Shown in pieces: positions 24,037-31,711 of a stretch of DNA of 38,502 nt. Source of the DNA: Candidatus Omnitrophota bacterium (lineage in GTDB: Bacteria; Omnitrophota; Omnitrophia; Omnitrophales; Aquincolibacteriaceae); NCBI GenBank assembly GCA_016196555.1, contig JACPXL010000038.1, forward strand, positions 1-38,502, given 5' to 3'. Every line of letters begins with the position of its first letter. The stretch's first letter is position 1. A program made the translations under genes and the position numbers. The notes beneath the pieces are model-generated. The model saw nothing but the letters and a program-made list of their open reading frames with translations, was not told the DNA's origin and searched no databases.

Positions 24037-24994
24037 TGGCTTCTAAAATTCGCTGTTTAGTCACCGGAGGCGCCGGCTTTATCGGCTCTCATGTCGTCGA
24101 AACTCTTTTAAAACATCGCTATGCGGTACGTGTGTTTGACAATTTATCAACCGGGAAAAAGTCGAATTTTAACTCTTTGGGCGGAGATTTAGATTTCGTT
24201 AAAGGAGATTTACGCCGCGAATCCGATGTTCGTAAGGCAGTCAAGGGCATGGATTATGTTTTTCATATTGCAGCCAATCGGGCTGTTCTTCGTTCGGTAG
24301 ACAATCCATTGGAAACAAATGAAGTAAATGTTACCGGAACATTAAAACTTCTTGTGGCGGCCCGCGATGCGAAGATCAAACGACTGATTTTCTCGTCCTC
24401 CTCGTCAATTTATGGAGATACCGACAAATTTCCTTCGCGGGAAGGGGATACCCCAGACCCTCAGTCACCCTATGCGGGTTCAAAAATCATGGGCGAATAT
24501 TATTGCCGTCAGTTTACTTCGCTTTATGGGCTGAGCACAGTCAGTCTCCGCTATTTCAACGTTTTGGGCCGCGGCAAAATCCGGAGTCGCGCTATTCCGC
24601 CGTGATTCCAATTTTTATCGATTGCCTTCTCAAACGCAAATCGCCCGAAATTCACTGGGATGGAAAACAGTCCCGAGATTTTTCCTACGTGGACAATGTG
24701 GTGCAAGGCAATCTTCTTGCCATGCGCACGCCGGGTATTTCCGGCCAAGTTTTTAATATCGCATGCCATGAAGAATATTCAGTGCTCGACATTTTTAATT
24801 CCTTGAAAAAAATCCTTAACGTCCATAACGTAAAACCTATGTTCAAACCCAAGCGTGCCGGAGATGTGCGGCGGACTTACGCGGAAATTTCAAAGGCAAA
24901 AAAAATGCTCCATTTCAAAGTTCAAACCCGTTTTCAGGAAGGGTTGAAGAAAACGGTAAACTGGTTTCTAACCGAAAGATATCATAGTGGCTAA
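24036..24994 (+). pseudogene. UDP-GlcNAc 4-epimerase (WbpP/TviC-like), interrupted by a one-base frameshift
   Basis: SDR epimerase split over two frames. The first part (24036 on) has [56 protein letters not shown] and YAGSKIMGEYYC, then at SLRYFNVLG runs into RGKIRSRAIPP and stops at 24605. The -1 frame continues the family sequence exactly: PRQNPESRYSAVIPIFID, WDGKQSRDFSYVDNVVQGN, ending at 24994. The break is at GTTTTGGGCC (24561-24570), where T_TTG_GGC is also a slippery heptamer. Options are sequencing error in a homopolymer, a real null mutation, or a -1 frameshift in expression. An intact gene would supply UDP-GalNAc(A) with the upstream dehydrogenase. Confidence 0.82.
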
Positions 24995-25967
24995 GAAAAA
25001 CGTTGTCATTACAGGCGGTGCCGGTTTTATCGGCTCTCATTTGACCGGACGATTTCTTGCTGAAGGTTTTAATGTGACGGTTATTGATAACCTCATTACC
25101 GGAAACGCAAAAAATTTGCAACATTTGATGAATAATCCGTCACTTCGGTATATTCAGCAGGATGTCAGCAAACCTATTGAGGTGAAGGAAGACATTCATT
25201 TCATTCTTCACTTTGCTTCACCGGCAAGCCCGCTCGATTATTTGAATTTCCCGATTCAAACCCTGAAAGTAGGGTCGCTTGGAACGCACAACGCGCTTGG
25301 TCTTGCAAAGGCAAAAAAAGCTGCGTTTTTGCTGGCTTCCACTTCGGAAGTTTACGGCGATCCGCTGGTGCATCCGCAAAAAGAAACTTATTGGGGGAAT
25401 GTCAATCCTGTCGGCCCGCGCGGCGTTTACGATGAAGCCAAGCGTTTTGCCGAAGCTATCACCATGGCCTATTTCAATGTTCATAAAGTGAATGTGAAAA
25501 TTGTCCGGATCTTTAATACTTACGGACCTCGTATGCGAATCAACGATGGAAGGGCCATTCCTGCCTTTATTTCGCAGGCGTTGGCAGGAGAATCGCTGAC
25601 GGTTTTTGGGGATGGATCTCAGACACGAAGTTTTTGCTATGTGGACGATTTGGTCGCAGGAATTGAAAAGTTGCTTTTTTCGAATTTGAATGAGCCCGTC
25701 AATATTGGGAATCCCAATGAAATGACGATTCTTGAAATGGCGCAGACAATACTGCGCATGACCGGAAGCAAAAGTAAAATTGACTATCGGCCGCTTCCGC
25801 AGGATGACCCCAAGGTCCGCCAGCCGGATATTACCAAGGCAAAAACCAAACTGGGATGGGAACCGAAGATTCTTCTCGAAGACGGGCTTAAATCGACCAT
25901 TAAATATTTTAGAGAAAATCTCGCCGATTTTGTTCCGGCCTCGAAGACTTCGGCTTCAAGCAAATAA
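24987..25967 (+). CDS. uxs: UDP-glucuronate decarboxylase (UDP-xylose synthase)
   Basis: 326-aa SDR converting UDP-glucuronate to UDP-xylose. The sequence follows the UXS pattern closely: [71 protein letters not shown] (catalytic Tyr and Lys), [22 protein letters not shown] and [17 protein letters not shown]. The GTG start at 24987 overlaps the previous epimerase by 8 bp. With ugd at 18788 the pathway from UDP-glucose is complete, so xylose (or a derivative) is a likely surface sugar. Confidence 0.92.
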   Translation: MAKKNVVITGGAGFIGSHLTGRFLAEGFNVTVIDNLITGNAKNLQHLMNNPSLRYIQQDVSKPIEVKEDIHFILHFASPASPLDYLNFPIQTLKVGSLGTHNALGLAKAKKAAFLLASTSEVYGDPLVHPQKETYWGNVNPVGPRGVYDEAKRFAEAITMAYFNVHKVNVKIVRIFNTYGPRMRINDGRAIPAFISQALAGESLTVFGDGSQTRSFCYVDDLVAGIEKLLFSNLNEPVNIGNPNEMTILEMAQTILRMTGSKSKIDYRPLPQDDPKVRQPDITKAKTKLGWEPKILLEDGLKSTIKYFRENLADFVPASKTSASSK

Positions 25968-25979
25968 TTTTTGCGCAGG

Positions 25980-26963
25980 ATGGATCACTTGAGACTTGTG
26001 CTCGTGACAGGTGCTGCCGGTTTTTGCGGACGGCATCTTTGCTCACAGCTTATTAAAAACGGCTATAAGGTCATGGGATCCTATCATCGAGTCCCTCCGC
26101 CTCGGAAAAGCCCACACCCCTTTGTCTATTTAGATATTTGCGACCGCGCATCCGTCGATTCAGTCATTGAAAAATGGAAGCCGGATTATGTCTGTCATCT
26201 AGCGGCGCAAAGTGTCCTTCGGTTTTCATGGAAAATGCCGGATAAAACTTTGGAAGTGAATGCGGCCGGTACCATATTTCTCTTGGATGCAATTCGTAAA
26301 TTTGTCCCCAAAACCCGTTTTCTTCAAGCTTCTTCGATTCAAGTTTATGGCCATATGTTTTCATCGGGTAAGCCGGTGAAGGAAACGGATTTGCTATGGC
26401 CTTCGGATCCTTATGCTGCCAGCAAGATGGTGGCAGAATTCGCCTGTCTTGAATTTGCCAGCCGGTTTGGCCTTGATGTCGTGATAGGGCGCGCATTCAA
26501 TCATGTGGGGCTTGGTCAGCCGACGCATTTTGTTTTTCCCGATTGGTGCCGGCAAATCGCAATGATTGAAGCGGGACAAAAAAAACCTGTCCTCGAAGTC
26601 GGTAACCTTAAGAACCGGCGTGATTTTCTCCATGTAAGTGATGTGGCACGGGCTTACGAAGTCATATTGAGGAAGGGGAAATCCGGGAGTGCGTACAATA
26701 TTGCGGGTGGGACTTTATATTCTCTTGAGGAATGTATGAAATTTCTTATGAACAAGGCGTTTGCCTCGATTGAAGTTAAAGTGGCGCCAGCCCGTGTCCG
26801 GCAGGATATTTCTCCGGACATGCACGGGGATCCAAGCCGGCTTCGTGCTCTTGGCTGGAAGCCGGAGCTCACCGTGTTTGACGCCATTGAAGAATTGCTT
26901 AATTTTTGGCGCTTAAGAATACGCATGGGGCGCGGGCTTCATGAGGAAACAACTTACCGATAG
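25980..26963 (+). CDS. NAD(P)-dependent SDR, GDP-4-keto-6-deoxy-D-mannose reductase (Rmd)-like
   Basis: About 327 aa. Begins LVLVTGAAGFCGRHLCSQLI (Rossmann GxxGxxG). Continues HLAAQSVLRFSW, ASSIQVYG and the catalytic YAASKMVAEFACLEFA (YxxxK), then AFNHVGLGQPTHFVFPDWCRQIAMIEAG and VGNLKNRRDFLHVSDVARAY. The last two blocks are characteristic of the Rmd/GMD group that handles GDP-mannose-derived sugars. No GDP-mannose 4,6-dehydratase (Gmd) is adjacent, so the true substrate is uncertain. The start is ambiguous: TTG 25971, ATG 25980 and TTG 25989 are all in frame. Confidence 0.75.
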   Translation: MDHLRLVLVTGAAGFCGRHLCSQLIKNGYKVMGSYHRVPPPRKSPHPFVYLDICDRASVDSVIEKWKPDYVCHLAAQSVLRFSWKMPDKTLEVNAAGTIFLLDAIRKFVPKTRFLQASSIQVYGHMFSSGKPVKETDLLWPSDPYAASKMVAEFACLEFASRFGLDVVIGRAFNHVGLGQPTHFVFPDWCRQIAMIEAGQKKPVLEVGNLKNRRDFLHVSDVARAYEVILRKGKSGSAYNIAGGTLYSLEECMKFLMNKAFASIEVKVAPARVRQDISPDMHGDPSRLRALGWKPELTVFDAIEELLNFWRLRIRMGRGLHEETTYR

Positions 26964-26975
26964 GACGGAGTTTTA

Positions 26976-27692
26976 ATGCCGGAGATTTATCTTTCAGTCA
27001 TTATTCCAGCTTACAATGAAGCTGATAGAATTACTCCGACCCTTGACAAAATCATTAAATTTTTAAAAACCCAATCTTATCCATCCGAAATTATTTTGGT
27101 TGATGATGGCAGCAAGGACCAAACAGTTGCTGTTGCGGCCGAACGGCTGGCTGATTTTCCCCATTTTATCTTGGAAAACCAAACTAATCATGGAAAAGGA
27201 TTTGTAGTCCGGCAGGGAATGATGAAAGCCACTGGCAAATACATTCTTTTTTCCGACGCCGATTTATCAACTCCGATTGAAGAAATAACAGGTTTTATCA
27301 AAGAGCTCGAACAAAGCTATGATGTGGTCATAGGTTCCAGAGCGCTGCCAGGCTCGAATGTTGAGATTCATCAGCCTTTTTGGCGGGAAAATATGGGAAG
27401 GATTTTTAATTTTGCCGCTCGTTTGCTAAGTTTTCGAGGAATCAAAGATTCTCAATGCGGTTTTAAATGTTTTAAGCGAGAAGCTGCCAAGCGTCTTTTT
27501 TCCATGCAAAAGCTGAGCGGATTTAGTTTTGACGTGGAAATTGTCTATTTAGCACAGCGATTAAATTATCGGATTCTGGAAAAGCCTGTGACATGGCGGA
27601 ATTCTCCGCAAAGCCGGGTGAATGCCATCAAAGATTCGTGGTCCATGCTGCAGGACCTTTTTCGCATTCGTTGGATGCATCGCGGGCTTTGA
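26976..27692 (+). CDS. GT2 glycosyltransferase, polyprenyl-phosphate hexose synthase-like (ALG5/DPM1 type)
   Basis: 238-aa family 2 glycosyltransferase that should transfer a hexose from a nucleotide sugar to a lipid phosphate carrier. Motifs are LSVIIPAYNEADRI, VDDGSKDQT, NHGKGFVVRQGMMKATGKYILFSDADLSTP (metal-binding DAD), GSRALPGS, DSQCGFKCF and FDVEIVYLAQR. It resembles dolichyl-phosphate beta-glucosyltransferase more than processive synthases and lacks the C-terminal membrane helices of the longer forms. Its stop overlaps the ATG of the next gene by one base (TGATG), which encodes a GT-C enzyme that could use its lipid-linked product. Confidence 0.85.
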   Translation: MPEIYLSVIIPAYNEADRITPTLDKIIKFLKTQSYPSEIILVDDGSKDQTVAVAAERLADFPHFILENQTNHGKGFVVRQGMMKATGKYILFSDADLSTPIEEITGFIKELEQSYDVVIGSRALPGSNVEIHQPFWRENMGRIFNFAARLLSFRGIKDSQCGFKCFKREAAKRLFSMQKLSGFSFDVEIVYLAQRLNYRILEKPVTWRNSPQSRVNAIKDSWSMLQDLFRIRWMHRGL

Positions 27693-29386
27693 TGGAAAAG
27701 CGTGTGTTTACCTCATCCGGTCTTGGGTTGCTGGGGATTCTTTTTATCGGGCTTCTTCTGCGTATCAGTGCCTTTCAGTTCGGTCTGCCGCATCTTTATC
27801 ATGCCGACGAACCTATCGTCATCAACCATGCCCTGGCCTATGGGACGGGTGATTTGAATCCTCATTTTTTTAAAATCCCACCGCTTATAAGTTACGCCGT
27901 CTTTCTAGCCCTTGGTTTTTCTTATTTAATCGGGAATTGGGCTGGGGTTTTCCATAGTTTGCAGGATTTTGAATTTCTGTTTTATCGCGATCCAACTTTA
28001 GTCTATCTCATTCCACGTCTTGTCTTCGGTGTGCTGCTTGGCACGGCGACAATTTTTCTTCTATACCGGCTCATCAAAACTCATTTCGGGGAATCTCATG
28101 GTTTGATCGCAGCATTTTTATTTTCAATATGCTTTTTGCATGTTCGCGACTCCCATTATATTTACGCCGATATTCCTCTCGTCGTTGTCCTCGTCGCGGC
28201 ATTTTTCCCAATTTGGAAGCTTATTGATAAAGAGAATCAATACAGGATTCATTTGTCCTGCGGGGCTATGATTGGGCTTGCGACGGCGGTTAAATACAAT
28301 GGAATTGCGTTGGTGGTTCCGTATCTTGCGGCCAGTTTTTTAGCCGCACATAAACGTAAAATTTTTCTCGGTAATCTTATTGCGGGAATAGGCGCAGCGG
28401 TTGTTTTTACCGCTTTAAATCCTTATTGGGTGCTGGATTTTCAGACTTTTTGGAATGAAATTTCGGCCCAATCCCTTTCTCATGGCTTTGTCGGCTGGGC
28501 CCATCATTTTCGATATTCTCTTACGGGAGCCTTGGGGATGTCCCTGCTTCTTACAGCCGTGGCCGGAATGATGCTTTTCCACCGTTATGAACGCAAGCGT
28601 ATTGTGACGGCAAGTTTTATCGTCTTTTATTATTTATTGATTACGCTCAAAGGACAAGCCTATGATCGCTATGTCTTGCCTTTGATTCCTTTTTTGATTT
28701 TCTTTGCAGCGGATTTTTTATGGTTTACCGCGCATCGCATCGCCCGCTATCGACTGCCTTTGTTATGGGCCATCACATTGATTGTTGCGGCAGAGCCGCT
28801 GTATGCTTCTGTTTTGTTTGACCGGGTCATGGCAGCATGGGATACACGCACCCTTGCCAAGGAATGGGTTGAGACGAACGTACCTTCAGGAACTGCCGTT
28901 GCGATCGCGTGGGAATTCCATGCGCCAAGATTACGTTTTTCGGAAAATCAAATTCGAGAAAAAATGACCTTAATTGAAAAAAATCCTCATTTTTCAAAAA
29001 TTCAGCAGCGCCGGCTCAATTTCCTGTTAGAGCATTCAGTGAAACCGGCTTATGAACTTTATTTTTTAAAAGATAATCCGGGAGAGGTTTCCGGCTTTTT
29101 GTTTGCGCAGCCTGGAATTCCTTATGATTTGAATGAATTGCGCCGCGTGGGAGTAAAATACGTCATTCTGCCGGGATTTGCGAATCAACGAAGTCCGCAG
29201 CAATTGATTTTTGAGGAAAGTCTGCAGCAATCCGCTGTTCTTGTCGCCGCATTTAGCCCGTACCGAAGTTCAAAGCTCCAATTTTCGCTGGATCCCTATC
29301 CTTTGACAGCCGGTCCTTTTCTTCTCTCTGATCTTATGCAGAGGGAAAGAAGCGGCCTCCTAATCAGAATTTATCAGCTGAACTAA
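27692..29386 (+). CDS. Polytopic GT-C glycosyltransferase (GT39/ArnT-like)
   Basis: 564 aa. Multiple hydrophobic segments span roughly residues 10-370 (e.g. GLLGILFIGLLLRISAF, LISYAVFLALGFSYLIG, LVFGVLLGTATIFLLY, AGMMLFHRY region, VLPLIPFLIFFAADFLWF). The first loop carries YHADEPIVINHA, the acidic D/E motif where GT-C enzymes bind lipid-phosphate sugar donors. A soluble C-terminal domain of about 180 residues follows. It likely moves a sugar from a polyprenyl phosphate to a glycolipid or protein outside the cytoplasm. The track start at 27593 is inside the GT2 gene; ATG 27692 is coupled to its stop. It ends 1 bp from the convergent GT2 gene. Confidence 0.82.
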   Translation: MEKRVFTSSGLGLLGILFIGLLLRISAFQFGLPHLYHADEPIVINHALAYGTGDLNPHFFKIPPLISYAVFLALGFSYLIGNWAGVFHSLQDFEFLFYRDPTLVYLIPRLVFGVLLGTATIFLLYRLIKTHFGESHGLIAAFLFSICFLHVRDSHYIYADIPLVVVLVAAFFPIWKLIDKENQYRIHLSCGAMIGLATAVKYNGIALVVPYLAASFLAAHKRKIFLGNLIAGIGAAVVFTALNPYWVLDFQTFWNEISAQSLSHGFVGWAHHFRYSLTGALGMSLLLTAVAGMMLFHRYERKRIVTASFIVFYYLLITLKGQAYDRYVLPLIPFLIFFAADFLWFTAHRIARYRLPLLWAITLIVAAEPLYASVLFDRVMAAWDTRTLAKEWVETNVPSGTAVAIAWEFHAPRLRFSENQIREKMTLIEKNPHFSKIQQRRLNFLLEHSVKPAYELYFLKDNPGEVSGFLFAQPGIPYDLNELRRVGVKYVILPGFANQRSPQQLIFEESLQQSAVLVAAFSPYRSSKLQFSLDPYPLTAGPFLLSDLMQRERSGLLIRIYQLN

Positions 29387-29387
29387 A

Positions 29388-30167
29388 TTAATTTTGAATG
29401 GCGATGGTTGATTGCGGCGAAGAAGCGCCGTGATAAGTGTCGCGTGCGGCGGGCTGATACTGCTTTGAATTCCGATACTTCCAAAACATAATCGCTTCCC
29501 ATAGTGCAAATCCCATAATCCGAAGATTGACGGACGATTTTCCGGCCTGGCGGCCGCGATGATTGGAGGGCACTTCTTTGATGCGGTATTTGAGATCGTG
29601 GGCTTTGATAATCATTTCTGGTAAAACAAAAAGAGATTTGCTCCGAAGGTCAACGCGGTCGAGAAATTTTTTAGACCAGGCTTGCGACCAGTTATAGTCG
29701 TTAATGCGGAGCTTAAAAAGATAATTGAGAAGAAAAATATAAATTACAGAAAGAAAAAATCGGAAAAGTTGATAGGCGTTTCTTTGCCATCGCACGCCAA
29801 GAACCAAATCTGTTTCTCCGGAAAGAAGCGGCTCGATAAAAGCGGGGATTTCAGCGCAATCGAACTCTTCATCGGCCCCGATATACATAAGAAAATTCCC
29901 GCGTGCCTTCGTAATTCCGTCTTTTAGAGAGCGGGTGTAGCCTTGATTTTGGTCGTGGAGAATTAAATGAGTTTTAGGATATTTTTTGACTTCTTCCGTA
30001 AGGACCCGGCGGGTCCCGTCTTTGCTTCCGTCTTCGATGAGAATAAGTTCCCAGTTCCAATCCGGATGCTCAGACAAAATCTGATAAAGATTTTTAAGCA
30101 TGCGGGCAATGTTGAGTTCTTCATTGTAAACAGGAGTAATGAAGCTGACTTTTATTTCGGAACTCAT
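29388..30167 (-). CDS. GT2 glycosyltransferase, polyprenol-phosphate sugar transferase-like
   Basis: 259 aa family 2 glycosyltransferase: VSFITPVYNEELNI, LILIEDGSKDGT, NQGYTRSLKDGITKARGNFLMYIGADEEFD (metal site), LGVRWQRN, NDYNWSQAWSKKF, then basic RGRQAGKSSVN, a pattern shared with polyprenyl-phosphate-linked sugar synthases. One hydrophobic stretch (FRFFLSVIYIFLLNYLF, about 135-151) may be membrane-associated. It is the only reverse-strand gene between 11.6 and 38.5 kb. Weak start context: no Shine-Dalgarno near the ATG at 30165-30167; AAGGA lies too far upstream. Confidence 0.85.
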   Translation of the reverse strand: MSSEIKVSFITPVYNEELNIARMLKNLYQILSEHPDWNWELILIEDGSKDGTRRVLTEEVKKYPKTHLILHDQNQGYTRSLKDGITKARGNFLMYIGADEEFDCAEIPAFIEPLLSGETDLVLGVRWQRNAYQLFRFFLSVIYIFLLNYLFKLRINDYNWSQAWSKKFLDRVDLRSKSLFVLPEMIIKAHDLKYRIKEVPSNHRGRQAGKSSVNLRIMGFALWEAIMFWKYRNSKQYQPAARDTYHGASSPQSTIAIQN

Positions 30168-30249
30168 GACGGTGGTTTTTTTATTCTTCCTTGTTTTGTC
30201 TTGCTCGTTTGTTATAATTTTGTCTTTAGCTCTGCGAAACAGGCTGTAT

Positions 30250-30445
30250 ATACCATATTTTTAAAACCCAAACAAGGTGTGATATCCGATGATCCGCAAT
30301 AAAAAAGTTGCGGATGATGCAAGCCAAGACCGGACGGTTGAGATTGCCCAGCGTCTTGGAATCGATGTTGTTATTCGTCATGAAAAAATCTTGGGTATGG
30401 TGGAAATCAAAAAACATGTTACCGGGAAGCGCTAAAACGCGGGGC
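30250..30445 (+). pseudogene. Decayed N-terminal fragment of a GT2 glycosyltransferase
   Basis: In one frame (ORF 30289-30435) the bases encode [25 protein letters not shown], the nucleotide-binding region of GT2 enzymes. After the A6 run at 30383-30388 the frame breaks, and the -1 frame continues [20 protein letters not shown], a block well known from GT2 proteins. Upstream, another frame gives VISDDPQ, resembling the segment before DDAS. No N-terminal start region or acceptor domain remains; after ALKRGA the sequence is unrelated. It is a truncated, frameshifted remnant inside the 524-bp gap between the reverse GT2 gene and the next operon. Confidence 0.7.
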
Positions 30446-30590
30446 GGCGGGTTCTCGAATCGGTTCCATTTGCCCAAAATTCAAATTATTTAAAGGAATT
30501 CAAAAAATAGAACCACCGGCCCCAGGCATTCCCTCAGCCGTATCGCTATAATTCATTTCATTATAATAAGTTATAGCTATGAGCTTTGCC

Positions 30591-30619
30591 TTGCAATAAT
30601 CTCTGCACCATTGTAAAAT
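30591..30619 (+). promoter_or_regulatory. Sigma-70 promoter for the 30.7-37.7 kb operon
   Basis: TTGCAA, exactly 17 bases, TAAAAT; predicted start near 30626, about 65 bp before the TTG start at 30692. It is the only convincing promoter I see in the gap. Confidence 0.6.
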
Positions 30620-30631
30620 GCCTCATTTTAC
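30613..30631 (+). promoter_or_regulatory. Operator-like palindrome overlapping the -10 box
   Basis: GTAAAATG-CCT-CATTTTAC, a perfect 8-bp inverted repeat with a 3-base centre. It covers the -10 hexamer and the predicted transcription start, the classic position for a repressor site. It could also form a short hairpin in RNA, but no T-run follows. A further AT-rich inverted repeat GCTATAA/TTATAGC lies just upstream (30545-30577). Confidence 0.45.
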
Positions 30632-30691
30632 CTGGCGTTTCTTTGCGAAGAGCTCGTCCATACAATCCTGTTTTAAAGGTAGGAAAATATT

Positions 30692-31711
30692 TTGATAAAA
30701 GCCCGTTGTTTGGTTACCGGGGGAGCTGGTTTTATCGGTAGCCACTTAGTTGAACTTCTCCTTCAAAAAGGCCACCGTGTCGCGGTCCTCGATAATTTTT
30801 CCACCGGCCGCCGTCAAAACCTCAAACATCTTGAAGCGAATCGACGACTTGCCGTCCATACTGTTAACATCAGTGATTTCAAAAAAACCGCCCCATTTTT
30901 CAAAGGTGTAAACTGGGTCTTTCATTTGGCCTCTCTGGCCGATATTGTGCCGTCAATTGAAAGACCTCTGGATTATTACGGTTCTAATGTAACGGGAACG
31001 GTTTCTGTTCTTGAGGCAAGCCGTCAGGCCGGTGTTAAACGTTTTGTCTATGCTGCTTCATCTTCTTGCTATGGTTTGGCCAAGATTTTTCCAACCCCTG
31101 AAACTGCGGAAATTGCGCCGGAATACCCCTATGCATTGACCAAAAATTTGGGAGAACAATGCGTTCTTCATTGGGGAAAAGTCTATGGTCTTCCAACCGC
31201 GGCACTCCGGCTTTTTAATGTGTATGGGCCGCGTGCCCGCACCAGCGGAACTTACGGTGCGGTTTTTGGAGTTTTCCTTGCTCAAAAATTGCACGGCAAA
31301 CCTTTTACCATCGTGGGAGATGGAACGCAAACCCGCGATTTTATTTATGTCACCGATGTCGCGCGAGCTTTTCTCGCAGCCGCCAGTTCTGAAGTGCGGC
31401 AAGAAGTTTTTAATGTGGGTTCCGGCCGGCCTGTCAGTGTGAATCGCATTGCGAAGCTCTTGGGCGGCCCCGTGGTATTTGTTCCGAAGCGTCCGGGTGA
31501 ACCTGACGTGACGCATGCTGACATTACAAAAATCCGCCGGAATTTAAAATGGGAGCCCACAATTTCGATCGAAGAAGGAGTGCGCTGTCTTATGGAACGT
31601 ATTCAGGATTTCAGCCGAGCTCCGGTATGGACGCCTAAAACAATTAACACTGCGACCAAAGCTTGGTTTACCTACTTAAATAATAAAGAGAAACAGCCGA
31701 TTACTCTATGA
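30692..31711 (+). CDS. NAD-dependent nucleotide-sugar epimerase/dehydratase (SDR), GalE-like
   Basis: 339-aa extended [57 protein letters not shown], catalytic YALTKNLGEQCVLHW (YxxxK), RLFNVYGPRARTSGTYGAVFGVFL, GDGTQTRDFIYVTDVARAF and ADITKIRRNLKWEP are present. It resembles the UDP-hexose/HexNAc 4-epimerase group; substrate unknown. Start TTG with GGTAGGA 7 bases upstream; no ATG is near. First gene of a tightly packed operon; overlaps the next by ATGA. Confidence 0.85.
   Translation: MIKARCLVTGGAGFIGSHLVELLLQKGHRVAVLDNFSTGRRQNLKHLEANRRLAVHTVNISDFKKTAPFFKGVNWVFHLASLADIVPSIERPLDYYGSNVTGTVSVLEASRQAGVKRFVYAASSSCYGLAKIFPTPETAEIAPEYPYALTKNLGEQCVLHWGKVYGLPTAALRLFNVYGPRARTSGTYGAVFGVFLAQKLHGKPFTIVGDGTQTRDFIYVTDVARAFLAAASSEVRQEVFNVGSGRPVSVNRIAKLLGGPVVFVPKRPGEPDVTHADITKIRRNLKWEPTISIEEGVRCLMERIQDFSRAPVWTPKTINTATKAWFTYLNNKEKQPITL

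Noticed and set aside
30430-30480. tRNA-like T-arm (GGGTTCTCGAATCGGTTCC) after the GT2 remnant
   Set aside because: No acceptor or anticodon stems can be drawn around it; coincidental similarity.
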